DNA of 64,000 nt from Cerrena zonata (GCA_038087015.1 JASBNA010000073.1:62001-126000), one strand, 5' to 3'; numbered from the stretch's first letter, positions 24,470-36,827 are shown. Translations and numbers: made by a program. Notes: generated from the sequence alone by a model not told the origin.

Positions 24470-25917
24470 ATCTCTAGGCATTGACATACTAATGGATCAG
24501 CCCGTCACGAGTACCTGTGGTGTTCACGAGAAGAGATTGAGATCCATATTCATTGTCATGCTTATACCCTGTGACGTTATACAAGATCTATCCCCTGTTT
24601 CGCTATACCGTGCGGGGACCCGCGGTGTCTCTTTGTGGAATTACCGTATGGTGGCATGGCACTTGTGCTGGAGTATCTCCACACGAATCTTCCGAGTTTA
24701 CAAAGACTTCACATTGACATCATACGGGAGCGACTACGTGTTGCGCGAAACTATGAACGTCGCGTGATACCTGAGCGTAGGACATTCTTGGAACTACAGA
24801 ACCCTCTTTCGCCTAGGCTGGAACACGTGAACATCGTGAATGTGTCTTTCGCAGTCTACCTGGGCAATCGAATATCCGTGTGTTACACATTCACGGTGAT
24901 GGATTGGACCTACGACGCGATGTTACGGCACCTGCGCGACGTCTAACCATTGATGAGATCAAAGATATCCTCATCAACTGTCCCAAGCTGGAGGACATCT
25001 CGTTTCGTGGCATTAGCGACATCTTTCCTGCCCATCCAACTGTCCATTATCCTAATCCCACCAGAAACCCGATTCTCCTTCGACATCTAAAGAAACTGAA
25101 GTTGTATTTGAGGCCTAGAGTGATAGCTCAAATTTTTGCCCACATTACCATTCCTAAAGAAACCAAAATCTCTTGCCGCTCGATCCTCGATTCTTCACAA
25201 TTTGACTTTGGAGTCATGTTTCCGCTAGAACAACCAAGAGGTCCAATGGTGATTCCCGAGCTCCACTCTGCTGTCTTGGGCTCTGTGGGCTATAAGTCGC
25301 TCGAAATCGCCTACTATAGGAAGGCTTGCACTCCTGGAACTGGAGTGTTGGGGAAGCCTGATCTACACTTGAAGTTTTACCAGCTCTCAAATTTTCCAAG
25401 ACCCTCAGTTCGTACGACTCTTCTGCGACTACCTTTCCCAAACCCGACTGCTCAAGTGAAGGATATTCATATTTTCCTTGTTGCGGGTAAATCACGCAGC
25501 ATCGCATCTACGGAATAGGAATCAATCTTTTCTCGATTTGCAGAGGCCACAAGTCTCTGCTTGTCTGTATGTTCCGACGGCCAAGTGGGTTATGACTGGC
25601 TATACGCACTGGATTGTGAGTTACTCTCTGGTGACGGCTTAGTACTCCCGAATCTCCGCGAGCTTCGTATGCAAGGTATCCCTGTGGACGCCAAATTTTC
25701 GGTACTTCTAAAAGGCGTCCTTCAACGGAGGGCGTTGCATCTCGGAAGACCCCTGCATTTGTTGTCTATTTGTCCTTGCCGGGACCACGATATCCTCTGG
25801 CCAGACCCCGCTCTCAACTTAGACGAGGTCGAACATTTCTTTTATCACTCTAACGACGCCTACAATACTCCTATGTGTACATGCCGGCCGTGGCGTTTTC
25901 CTCAGGCTTGCAGATGA
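24470..25917 (+). pseudogene. Decayed F-box/LRR-type gene
   Basis: Lies immediately downstream of the P450. Segments resemble the C-terminal LRR-like part of basidiomycete F-box proteins: MALVLEYLHTNLPSLQRLHI, then LSPRLEHVNIVNVSFAVYLGN; after a frame change at about 24868, VLHIHGDGLDL and ILINCPKLEDISFRGI; and a last segment LPNLRELRMQGIPVDAKF, separated by a stop at about 25518. No F-box (LPPE-type) motif remains, and the 5' part near 24470-24600 is scrambled. At least one frameshift and the missing N-terminus make this a pseudogene, although an unusual intron at 25518-25560 is possible. Confidence 0.6.
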
Positions 25918-26676
25918 CTCATGGGACGACGCCGTAGGTATTGTAGGTCTCTCCAAAGACAACAAGTTGCACATTACAGTCTGATTATATTATTCCTCCC
26001 TCCGCTTCCTCATTTTCAGACATCCCTACCTACCTTAACAGTCTTGTCATCTAATCCAGCTCCCCCCTCTCTGAGATCTCCAATTTACCGCTGCCACCCT
26101 TTTTCCACAATCCTCTCCATGTCGTTCGTGCGCCAGGCCTCCTCTTCGGCAGCGGGTTTGTTTACAATATCTCTATATACAAATTCATTGTTGTTGGAGA
26201 TAGGATATGCCATAGTTTCGTTATGCCTAGATCTTGGGATCCGAAAGCGCGATGAAACGATGAAGCAAGCCCGTCGATCCCTCAGTGAGTGACGTCGAGG
26301 GTGGGAAATTCCTTCATTCGAGCACGACCTAGCACGACGTGTTCTCGTGTCAACTTGATCCGGCGTCCTAGATGCCATCCTCTTAAACTAGTCTTAAGCT
26401 TCCTAAGCCACTAAACTGATCAAACCGCGCACTACTATCTACCGAACCATCTGGGATGGACAAAACTCTACTTGGTTTATCAGCCTGAGCCACAGGGTAC
26501 TAAAGGCTGCGCTTAAATGTCTACCCTTAACTCAGGGGAATACTCTCCATTGTTATTCTTGCTGATAAACACTGAGCAGCTTATCACAAGAGCATACATG
26601 TGTCACCACAATACTCCTATTCTCCTCTTTTGAGACCCCAGTTTTGCTGGTGAGGTAGTGTCACTCAGGGGAAGGG
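25918..26676. other. Gene-free stretch
   Basis: Nothing recognisable; short open frames only. Holds the upstream region of the F-box gene. Confidence 0.4.
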
Positions 26677-26684
26677 TATATATA
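26677..26684 (+). promoter_or_regulatory. TATA box of F-box gene
   Basis: TATATATA lies 67 bp before the ATG at 26751, a normal spacing for a fungal core promoter. Confidence 0.5.
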
Positions 26685-26750
26685 CTAGGCGAATAGCCAT
26701 GGTTTTTCTCAAGCCTACAGTGCAGGAAACTCAAGCCATACGTCCTCTTA

Positions 26751-28685
26751 ATGACTTCTCATTCCCAGCTATCGGTAACTCCTGAGAAGAGTATCAAGAT
26801 ACTACGTCGCCTCCCTCAATACGTAGAAGTAGCTTTCGCGACTGAGAGCCCTCAGTAAGTACTCTGTTTGAATTCAGGATGGTTAGTCCAGATCTAACCT
26901 ACCTATTTATTTAGACACCAGACACGTCGGGAAAGAGCTATAGTAAGCGTTGATCACCATGACTCTAGCTTTGGCTATAGGACGAGCGTACTGACTATGC
27001 CGCAGGTAGATGATGTGGAGAAGCAGCTCTGCAACGGACTCGCATATGTTCGTCGGTACAAGAACTCGCTCCGTCATGTCAATAGACTGCCCCCCGAGAT
27101 CCTTGCGATGGCGTTTCGCGAACTCCAGCTAGACTATTCATATTGCGATAACACACCCGGTCCTTCTCGACATTACGAGTGTACCCGGGTGTTTACCGTT
27201 TGCCATTATTGGCGAACAGTTGCTTTAGGGTGTTCCGAACTGTGGACTTGTGTACTCCTCTCCCCCAAAACACTAGATATTGCGGAGCTTTTCTGCAGAA
27301 GATCCTGTCAACGACAGCTGTCGCTTGTTATCCGGAACTTTGACGAATCGTTGTGTCCGATACGTATGTGGGACCTCATCAGATGCTCTTCCAAGCGCAT
27401 CAGGAAACTCGTCGTCATTGATTCTCGTATCTTGAAGCTGTCAGAGCTAGGAAATCTTCCTTCGATGACTACAATGGTCAGTCGGCGATCTGAGCTGGGG
27501 CCTCAGAGGGACTCTGAGCAGAAAAAATTTGAATGGCCCAACTTACGCACCGCTTGCTTCATCCCCAAGCCCGTGACAATGAGAAGCCTCAAGCTTCTAC
27601 CCAATTTGACATCTCTACGTATCGACCTATCCTTCGTAACGTCGCTCACAGGGGGCCAAGCAGCCGGTATTCGTCTCGACACCATCACCAATGTCCTAGA
27701 CACGCAGCCCCTATTGGTGGAGCTCATCTTCGACGGTATCCCACCCTTCGTCCAATTTGATCAGGCCTTGGTATTCCCAAGGGTGCTTGCCAATCTCAAA
27801 CGGCTCGCATTCTGTCGTTCCCACAGCACCTCCGTCAGCTACATAATTTCGTTGATCCAACACGTACCTAGTCTTGCCATCGCTATCGATCTGGGTAAGG
27901 ACTGGTGCCACGATATGGATCAAGCGACCGTATCCCAATTCCTCGTCAACACCATTCCTATCTCCGCTCATGGATACATTTGCGCGCACGTTGTCCTAGG
28001 CTCTTTGCAACAATCCATGAATATGTTACATCCAGTATTACACACAATGAACATATTGCTTACCGGCACTGGAGCCGCGTATAAGCTCACCGTTTGTGTC
28101 ACACCGAAAACGAAGGAGAAAATAATCGTTTGTTTGGGAGAAGTCGGGAGACTAGAAAGTGTTCAAACGATGTCGATTACATCTCCGGAAAGTTTCGTCA
28201 TCTCTTGCGCCTATCCGTGGCTCGCATCCTTATCTCAACTCTCAATCCTATCATTGGATTGGGCTCCACAGATGTGGGCTCAACCAAAGTCGCTTGTCAA
28301 ACTATTCACGGCACTCCCTTCCACCTTGGCAGCACTTGTCTTCTTCATCAACCCATTTACTGACGATGATGTAGCCACTTCCAACTTCGATAATCTCGTC
28401 ACCCTAAACCGAAGGCGCAGTCATCCTATCAAGATACGATTGTCCTTCCGGGTAAACCCCACGCGCAAACAACAAATCCTGAGACGATATACATGCCTCA
28501 ATAGGTCCAACAATGTCGACGCTATGTCTGATAACGACCCGTTGGTGCGAGAGGGGGGGTGCGTGGTGGTTCCGCCCGGTAGTGATATTAGCACTACTTA
28601 CCACCCATATTGGCCATCCTGGCTTGATACACGCGAGTCTGATCGGTGTCGTCTGAGCCGTGAGGCACCTGAAGAAATAAAATAG
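26751..28685 (+). CDS. F-box protein (apparently intact paralog)
   Basis: A substrate-recognition subunit of an SCF ubiquitin ligase is the likely role. The ATG at 26751 gives MTSHSQLSVTPEKSIKIL. Two short introns (GTAAGT at about 26853 to TTAG, and GTAAGC at about 26944 to GCAG) join in phase through TRRERAI to VDDVEKQL. The F-box core is HVNRLPPEILAMAFREL at about residue 70, followed by VFTVCHYWRTVALGCSELWT, the typical second half. The rest, about 480 residues, is a run of weak LRR-like strands (LPNLTSLRIDLSF, LANLKRLAFCRSH). The C-terminus YHPYWPSWLDTRESDRC shares a YWPSW block with two other copies in the window (28.9 and 45.0 kb). The partner LRR target is unknown. Confidence 0.85.
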
Positions 28686-28699
28686 TAAGCACTCCGGTT

Positions 28700-28845
28700 A
28701 GATTGTCTGATTATATGATTGACGAGTTTTGAGGCAGACAACCTTTCTATCGTCCTCATTGTATTTAAGTTCGAAGCACCACACCCTCTAGTGATTAGCT
28801 CAACCTCTTACTAGTAGGTCCGAGTTCTATCGAGTGTTATTTTTG
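28700..28845. repeat. Dispersed repeat, copy 2
   Basis: Partner of 19755-19905, lying just downstream of the F-box stop. Same core words (GATTATATGATTGACGAGT, TCGTCCTCATT, TTAAGTTCGAA). Confidence 0.6.
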
Positions 28846-28936
28846 TGTTTTATGCATCCCTTACGAATTGATACTTACTACGATGTTTATATTACTATTC
28901 CTTGTAAGTCACTACCTAGTACTATGTATACTCCAT

Positions 28937-29096
28937 CTCGAGTTAATGGAAGAGCATCTTCAAAATGGTTATGACATCTTGACATCACGCCACAAATATT
29001 GGCCATCGTGGATGGAGAACAACGACCAAATCCTTCGTGATCGTGATGTTCTAAATGGGACTATATGGTATGTGTGGTTAGGATTTAAACTTACTC
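28937..29096 (+). pseudogene. C-terminal scrap of an F-box paralog
   Basis: Translation gives LMEEHLQNGYDI and RHKYWPSWMENND. This matches the extreme C-terminus of the F-box gene at 45.0 kb (LLGEHLHNECDI and HHKYWPSWFEED). Only the last 50 or so codons survive, and nothing upstream continues the similarity. The following 29129-29453 holds no recognisable gene. Confidence 0.65.
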
Positions 29097-29453
29097 GTGA
29101 ACATCATTGCCAATGCTCATTCAAATAGAATCCATCCTATGATTGGGGAAATGAACTCTGCTCTGGAAGAGCGATGCATATTTATGCCTCTGGAAGGAAT
29201 GAATCTCTTCCTCCCTTGAGGTCTGTAACGAAGACTGATTTATACCGTATCTCAACCATGTACCCTAATTGTCGATTTCACACATTTGTCGTATCAACCA
29301 GACGTCTGACAGCAAAGATACGTCATATAGAATCCAACAAAGCACGGACCAAAACGAATAAGTAGCGAAAAAGCATTAGCAAACATGAGTAGTCATAATC
29401 TTCAAATGAGTCGTAGAATTTCATTAATCTTCAAACACATCTTCTCTATCATC

Positions 29454-31437
29454 CTAGTCCTCCACCACCCCAGCCCTATCTTCATCCGCATAATTCTTCA
29501 ACGGATCCTTCCTCAAAGCCTCTCCCTCAGAGGACATCCTCACTCCCTTTGGAGCCTGTTTCTCCTTCATCACCGACCCTTGCACTGCATGGTGCGGTGT
29601 AGGAGATGCATCTTCGTCTCTGTAAGGTGTGAACTTGGGTGTCGCGGGAACAGCATCCCCCGGTACGTCTTCATCACGGAAGATAGCGAGCTTTGTAGGA
29701 GCAGGAGCAATAGATTTGCCCTTCTTAGAGGTGAGTGCAGGAACTGGATTGGGCTCAGGCTCGTCGTCGCAGAATATGGCCATTTTCCCTGGAGCAGCGG
29801 GTGGTTTAGCCTTAGATGACGAGGGTGATGGTTCTTCGTCTTTGAAAACGGAAAGCTTGCTTGAACCAGACGCTTTGGGCTTCGATGTGGAAGGTGTAGG
29901 TGCTGGCGCAGGTTCCTCATCGCAGAAGACAGCGAGTTTCGACGACTTGCCTTTTGAAGAAGGGGCAGCAGGACATGCCGGTTCTTCGTCTCGGAACACA
30001 GGAACTTTGGATGTGGAAGCTGTCCTTCCCTTCGGCTTGGACGAGCTGGGTGCGGAGGGTTCGTCCCGAAGAACAGCAATCTTACTAGATGAGGTAGTTC
30101 TTGTTGATCTCTTCTTCGTCTCGGCTGGAGGTGGTGCTTCACTATCGCGGAGGACAGCTATTTTGGAAGAAGCTCGTGTCGACCTAGTTGTCCGAGAAGT
30201 CGAAGGGCCAGGTGCGACTTCTGCTTTATCTTGGAAGACAGGGATCTTACTCGATGAGGTTGATCTTGTCTTCGAATGAGTAGGTGCAGGTGGAGAGGGA
30301 GCAGGTGCATCCCCTTCATCGTCGACGTCCTCACCACCAGCGCCGTCCGCATCTCGGAAAACAGCTATCTGAGACCCTCGTGCAGCGGTCGCAGATCTAG
30401 TAGATCGACCGGCCTGCTTCAACGTAGTCCCAGAAGCTTTACTGACCTCTGGTACATTTTCTTTAATTCGTGACTTTCGTGTACCGAGTTCAGCCCAAGG
30501 AGCTGCTGCAGCTTCCTCTTCGGCGTCCCCCGAAGGGTCGACAAACACCTGCATACGAGCATTCGGACGAGGCGGGATATCTTCTTCTGGTACGGGTTGA
30601 GGTAATGGAGTGGGTAGGGTGCCACTCGTAGATCGAGATTTAGAGGTTTCGCCTAATACACGTCGTGGCTTTGAACCAGACGAAGACGAAAATCCGCCGA
30701 GAGGAGCATCTGGAGGTGCCTGGGCGGGAAGGGTTGTAGCTGTTAACATACGCTTTTGGAATTCACGGTGTTTTGCTTCGAGTCGTTCGATAGGCGCAGC
30801 CTTACGAGCGATGCCCAACAAGTACGTATCGTCGGCTTCGGATTTGCTAATTAAACAAAGTATATTTAATATCAAATCGGTACATACAAGGGGATAGGTG
30901 CACTACTCACCGCCCTGCTCGTTCCAACGCAATAGCAAATTCTTCATACAGGAGAGCGTGAGATGTACCGATCTCGTTTACGACACAAAATTTGTAAATG
31001 ATCGCGGGCTTCTCGACATAACTGGCGTAGAGCACCCAAAGTTTCAGATATCGAAGATCGTCCTTCCACAGTCCATCTCTATCGTTCCGCAACACACGAG
31101 TCGCTTCTTCCAGTAACTCGAGCAAACCGGATTCGGCACTATGTCCCTGAGGGTAGTTTTCCACTGTCCAGTCAACGAACCGACAGTAAGCATCGAGTGG
31201 GTCATCGTCCTCGTCCTCTAGGGCCACCTCGACGTTTATCCGTAGACGATTACGAGCTGAAGCAAGGCGGCTTTCTCGCTGAGCATGTGGCGTTGACAAA
31301 ATTGCTGAAAGAGCGGTGGCTTTGCGACCTTTAGCTATGGGTTGAATGTTCTCCTTTGCTTTCTCGAGAACATCACAGTCAACGATGGGAGGTCCATTGT
31401 CTTGGAAAACATCGATCTCGTCAGCAGCAGCAGCCAT
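29454..31437 (-). CDS. mad3: Mad3/BubR1-type spindle checkpoint protein
   Basis: An inhibitor of APC/C-Cdc20 within the mitotic checkpoint complex. The ATG at 31435-31437 starts MAAAADEIDVFQDNGPPI. A KEN box follows (EKAKENIQP, near residue 28), then the Mad3/Bub1 homology TPR-like region: DPLDAYCRFVDWTVENYP, LWVLYASYVEKPAIIYKF, and ALLYEEFAIALERAGR spliced (GTGAGT...TTAG, about 30905-30849) to KSEADDTYLLGIARKAAPIE. The C-terminal 400 residues contain eleven repeats with core [IVLMF]xVFxDEEP, e.g. SKLAVFCDEEP and SKVPVFRDEEP, resembling ABBA (Fx[ILV][FY]x[DE]) Cdc20-binding motifs. The protein ends with ALRKDPLKNY, a block I recognise from fungal Mad3/Bub1 proteins. No kinase domain is present, so it is Mad3-like rather than Bub1. 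Confidence 0.88.
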
Positions 31438-32339
31438 GATGGGGGTACAGGTGAAAGAGTTATGTAAAGACAAATGAGCGCGTCCCGACGCGAACTTACT
31501 GCACGTGATCGCGTTTTATCCCGAGCCTGAGCTTGAGGTCAAGGTCATCTTTCTCTTGTCTTCAACGTTCATAAACTCAAGACCTAAACAGCACTAAACT
31601 TGGACGTTTATATGTAACCGTACTACAATGTCTCACCTTGTAGCTACTTACACGTTAGGTGACCCAATGTCATGAACGTTGAACATCGAGGTACGAACGA
31701 TAAATGCATGCTTACACAATTGTCTAACAAAATCATCACTAGATCTGACATCGCCGCCACTGAATTGGATCATCTAGCTGTCATAGCTGTATCTTGGTGC
31801 ATGCGATTTCCGTAAAACCTTGCCTTCTTCTTGGTCACTTGAACCGACCTATGAGTTCAAGAAGCGCATACAGTTACAATTCTTACGGTATAAATGTCAA
31901 GAAGTATGCATGTTACATGAGGACACAAGCCTGCAGCACCGAACTTTGGTGGACGCTGCTTGCCAAGGTGAACTGACGGATGATGCGAACTGTCAAATTT
32001 AGGCCTACTTTGTCATGTCCCAACTGTCTGGACCGTTCACGTCCCCCAATCCCATATGCTTCAGTCAAACCTGGTATACTCACACTGTCAGAACCTGATG
32101 CTATCGTCTCACCTGACATATGCTATGTTATTCTTCTGCTATCAACACACGCTACGAACCTGATCCTACACCAACGTGCATGCATTTCGGGGAAACTACT
32201 TGTCAGGGCGTGCTCAGGTTTTCTCATCTTCTAAAGAAGTCGTTTTTACACTGTCCCCGGCACGAATGTGCACACTCGTATTTAACCCGATGAGTGTACT
32301 GTTTCCTTAATCCTGAGACGGATCGAAACTCTGCGAAAG
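31438..32339. other. Divergent intergenic region
   Basis: Between Mad3 (-) and the GH25 gene (+). No coding region recognised. The last 60 bp resemble 14765-14830 (see findings). Confidence 0.4.
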
Positions 32340-33351
32340 ATGAAACCAAGCTCATTAATTTTCGTACTAGCTTCCGCTTTGGCTACTTCCTCGTCCCCCG
32401 TCAGCAACATGCTGGTCAAACGAGCCGCTCCTAAGGGAATCGATGTTTCTCACTACCAAGGAAACGTCAATTTCAAGACTGTCAAAGCTAACGGACTTTC
32501 CTTCGCATATATCAAGGCGACAGAGGGAACAAGTATATATTCACAAATAACACCACATCATCTATATCACTTATATGCGTACTTTATGCAGCATTCATCG
32601 ATCCCAACTTCTCTAACAATTATATTGCAGCAACAAATGCCGGTCTGATTAGAGGCGGATATCATTTCGCCCACCCCGATACTTCATCTGGAGCCACTCA
32701 AGCAAAATATTTCCTCGCTCATGGAGGTGGCTGGACAAGTGACGGTATCACCTTACCAGGAGCTCTCGATATCGAATGTCAGGATGTTTTATTCGCGGAT
32801 CCACATAATTGACTGACGAGCTGCTGAATAGATGGACCTACATCTGAATGTTACGGACTGAGTGCTTCAGCTATGGTCTCCTGGATCAAGGACTTCTCCA
32901 ACACCTATCACTCATCCGTTGGAGTGTATCCAGGTATAGTTCCTCTTGTGGTTCATAAATTTTCCCAATACGGCTACTCACTGGAGTTCCGTCATGTTCA
33001 GTGATTTACACGACCACCGATTGGTGGAAGACCTGCACGGGAAACAGTGCCGCATTTGCCTCCACCAATCCGTTATGGATCGCACACTATTCGTCTAGCA
33101 TTGGGACTCTTCCCGCCGGCTGGCCGTATGTCGTTTCCTATGTCCGTCTTAAGTCCTGTGTCATTCAATAGTCTGTCAACAGATTCGCAACGTTCTGGCA
33201 ATACGCCGACTCTGGTCCAAATCCCGGGGATCAAGATGAGTTCAACGGAGATATGGCTGGGTTGCAGAGGTAGACATTCCTTGGCATGCAAATTTAACGG
33301 CCCGAATCAAACTCACCCTATTTGTTTTTGCTCAGGTTGGCCAAAGGTTGA
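32340..33351 (+). CDS. Secreted GH25 muramidase (lysozyme)
   Basis: Cleaves the beta-1,4 bond between N-acetylmuramic acid and N-acetylglucosamine of bacterial peptidoglycan; in fungi it is an extracellular antibacterial or feeding enzyme. The start at 32340 gives a signal peptide, [19 protein letters not shown]. Four short introns separate the exons. GH25 landmarks: [13 protein letters not shown] (strand 1 Asp), [31 protein letters not shown] (the DxE catalytic pair), [23 protein letters not shown] and [11 protein letters not shown], then [14 protein letters not shown]. Length, about 230 residues, is normal. The last intron (about 33270-33335) leaves only five codons in the final exon. All expected catalytic residues are present. 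Confidence 0.9.
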
Positions 33352-34171
33352 GATGTAGCTGGCACGATACTTCGGACTACACCACGAGCGATATGAAGCT
33401 CTATCACCTGTCCGTTTTTTGCCTAACAAACTGACAATATACATGGATGCTTGTTTTCTGTCATTCGAAAATCCGGCACCGTCGGAAAACTGGGCCACTT
33501 TGAATGATAGGTTTTAATGTCACACTAATTGCTACTTACTTCCAGTGAAACGTTCTTTTCAAACACACCTAAAATTGAAGCAAGAATATTTCCCAACCTT
33601 TTACCTAATCCGTGAATGCTTGGTACGCCGCGGCGCCAGAGGTTCCTATTCTCCCCGATCGCAATGGACAATCGTCCACACCAAGTTTACGTGACCCCAT
33701 ATCTCAGTTCGACTCTCTTGGCAAATATCAGCAGATATCTTGTCTTTCGACACAAACAGGCACCTTTCGGTCAGGTTACGAAATTCAGAACACGAATTCT
33801 CAAGACGATCTCACTGCTTGAGAGTTTGTTTCAGCCTATTTTGCTTTCCCTTCCGAACGTAATGGATGGAGCTAAAAATAGCTCCCGCTAACCAACCGGA
33901 ATGCTGGAAATAGAGAGCAGATACCTGCAGATACCTGCCCGGATGTCCGGTCCCCGCGCTACCCCGCACTGGAGCCTCGTCAACTGACCCCAGATGGAGT
34001 TCCAAACCGCTTTTGATCATTGCTAACTCTGGATCTATGCTCACGTCAAGAAGCGAACCGACTGGACGCTCGAGTATAAGAGGATCCAGACGCGCACTCT
34101 GGACGGATGGGTGCCTCTTCCACACCCTCAAATTCCTTCGTCGCTTGACACCCGATCTTGGACGCAGACAG
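33352..34171. other. Intergenic stretch
   Basis: No gene recognised; short frames only. It holds the promoter of the MFS gene. Confidence 0.4.
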
Positions 34172-36302
34172 GATGTCTTCAGAAGCGCATCGAGAAAAGG
34201 GGACGTACTCTGACAAGGGCTCAGTGGAGCAGTCAGAAAATGCCGCCGAGAAAAATGTGGGTATGGCGATGGAAGAAGTTCCTCCTCCGGCCACTTCCTG
34301 GGCTGGAACAGCTGAAGAAAAGAGGCTGGTCAGGAAACTGGACATGCGGATTATGCCGCTAACGTGTATCTTGTATCTCTTTGCTTGTGAGTCGCGCAGT
34401 CTATCTACTTGGCGATCTCATGATTTGTGGACGGGCCAAGAAAAACTTGGAAATCGGGAGCTGTACTGACGTTTGTCGATCATTCATTTTGTAGACCTCG
34501 ACCGAACCAATTTGGGAAATGCTCGTTTGCAAGGCTTGCCCCAGGATACCCTTCATGGTGATCCCACGGGCACTCTGTTTGATTGGGTCAACTCCGCATT
34601 CTTCTTTTCTTATGTGAGTGCCCTTTTGTATCCCGTCGTGGATTTTGCTCACTACTATACATACAGATCCTATGTCAAGTCCCCGCATCTGTCACCTCTA
34701 AACTCTTTCCCCCACGATTTTGGATCGGTTCTGCTGCCCTCGGATGGGGGCTCGCATCGACATTGATGGTAATATTCAAACCATCCTTGTTGATATTTCG
34801 CTAACTCAACGAAATTATTAGTCTACTGCATTCAATTTCCCTGGTCTAATCACTGCTCGAGTCTTCCTCGGTATCTTCGAAGCAGGATTCGGTCCCGGTA
34901 TCCCTCTGTACCTATGTAAGCCATTATTCCCTTGTCACGGTAGCGAAGCGATCTAATTCTTTCTTTCCTTCAAGCATTTTGGTACACAAAACATGAAATG
35001 GGAACTCGAATGGCTTACTGGTTCGGTTTTGCCGCCGTTGCGGGTGCATTCGGTGGTCTCATTGCTTTCGGTATTCAACATGCACATACTTCCCTCTCTA
35101 ACTGGCGGCTCCTCTTCATCGTCGAAGGCATACCCACTATCCTAATGGGACTCATTAGTATGTGGCTTCTACCAAATCGGCCAGAAGAAACGTCATTCTT
35201 GACTGAGGACGAGAGGGTTATCCAGCTGGAGAGAAGGAGCCGAGGTTTAAAAGCAGATGTTGGAAGAGTCGTCAACAAGGGTGAGAATTCTGCTTCTCCC
35301 GAGGCTAATACAAGACTTATCTTACTTCGTTTCAGATCACATCCGCGCCGCATTCACAGATTGGAGAATTTATCTTGCCGGTGTCATCTATTTCGGAGCC
35401 AACTGTGCTCTTGCTTCTATTTCAGCCTTCTTGCCAACGATTATCAAGACTTTCGGAGTTTGTGCGTTATTCGTTTCGTTCCCAGCTCGGGCTTTCAATG
35501 ACGTTCTTATGCAGCTAGCGCAACCGCTCAACTTTTGACCGTGCCTCCTTACGCCGTTTCTGCCGTCGTCCTCACACTCGCATCCTATGCCTCGGATCGT
35601 CTCCAGAGCAGAGGTATTTTTATGAGCTGCGCAGCATGTCTAGGTGGAATTGGATATCTGTCAGTACCATCACTCTGTCCCGTTCCCTGTTCCTGATTCG
35701 TATTATCACATCAGGCTTCTCTTGACTGTACACGAAAACCAGCATGCACGCTACTTTGCTGTATTTTGCATTACGAGCGGAACCTATACCGTCATTGGAA
35801 TCGTCATTGCCTGGAGTGAGTCGACCGCATCATGCCGCTGATGACCATCGAACTTAAATTCAATACAGCTGCACACAATCTTGGATCAGAAACCAAGAAG
35901 GCTACCGGGATCCCCATGTATATGGCAATTGGTCAATGTGGCTCTGTTCTAGGATCACATATCTACCCCGCCATCGAGGGGCCGCGATACGTCAAGGGTT
36001 TCGCCGTGACATGTGCTCTAGAGTTCTTAGCAGCTATTTGTGGCATCATCTTGACAGTAAGTATTTTGTTTCGTGCTTAGACTTTGACATGGGTATTTGA
36101 TCTGGACGCCTCTCTCTCTAGATGTCGTATAGACTGGAAAACAAACGAAGAAATCAGAAGTATGGCATCCCTGACCCAGATGCTGCTGTCGACACAACCG
36201 AACTGGCTGACAAGGTTGGTGAATCCTTTTTACCGTTAGGCTTGTGATAGACTGACAATTGGCTCATACGTGTAGGCACCTATGTTCCGATACGTCCCCT
36301 AG
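34172..36302 (+). CDS. MFS transporter, allantoate/nicotinate permease type
   Basis: A plasma-membrane anion:proton symporter of the DAL5/TNA1 group; substrates of relatives include allantoate, nicotinate and other carboxylates, and the actual one is unknown. The start at 34172 reads MSSEAHREKGTYSDKG. Helix 1 is KLDMRIMPLTCILYLFA, spliced to YLDRTNLGNARLQGL, the signature loop of the family. Next come FDWVNSAFFFSY, spliced to ILCQVPASVTSKL, LITARVFLGIFEAGFGPGIP, WRLLFIVEGIPTILMGLISM, WRIYLAGVIYFGANCALASI and, in the second half, GIPMYMAIGQCGSVLGSHIY. About nine introns all join in phase and give 12 helices. The C-terminal tail is short (DKAPMFRYVP). No lesions seen. Confidence 0.85.
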
Positions 36303-36827
36303 AGATTTAATCACTTTTACCGGGAGAAAGTAATCACGCTGAGGCTGAGGCACGATAGTATGATGAAGACATAACGATAGTTAGAGGTTCTTGTATGTTT
36401 TATTTACGATGTGTTGTGTGTTGTGTGACTTTGTGCTGTGTTCGGCAACCTGAATATAATGAATCTATAAAGGCTGGAAGCGAGTCTATCGCGAGACTGC
36501 GTAAAGTTAATGTCCAGAGGGTATATATTAAACTTAATTAAAAATTTCATTAATTTACTGCTCTATGCTATCGGTATCTTACATACAAGCGTCATAATTT
36601 TACCTAATTCCACACATCAATCGATAACTTGTGAAAACGATCGACGGCCTTTTTGCTCTCGACCACCGCGGAGGAGGCAGGCCAGTTGTCGGTTCCACGT
36701 CTTTCGCGTCCACAAACCACCTGGACAAGGCGTTCACGATACACACAGATCTTCTTATCAACACTGACTCGAGCTCAGACTTTCTAACGACTTAGAATAC
36801 TGACATCCTAGATCTTCACCTTTAACG
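36303..36827. other. Intergenic spacer
   Basis: Tandem spacer between two plus-strand genes. AT-rich at 36520-36560; no gene seen. Confidence 0.45.

Noticed and set aside
29629..30279. 216-codon plus-strand frame over the Mad3 gene
   Set aside because: Antisense shadow of the repeated Mad3 C-terminus.
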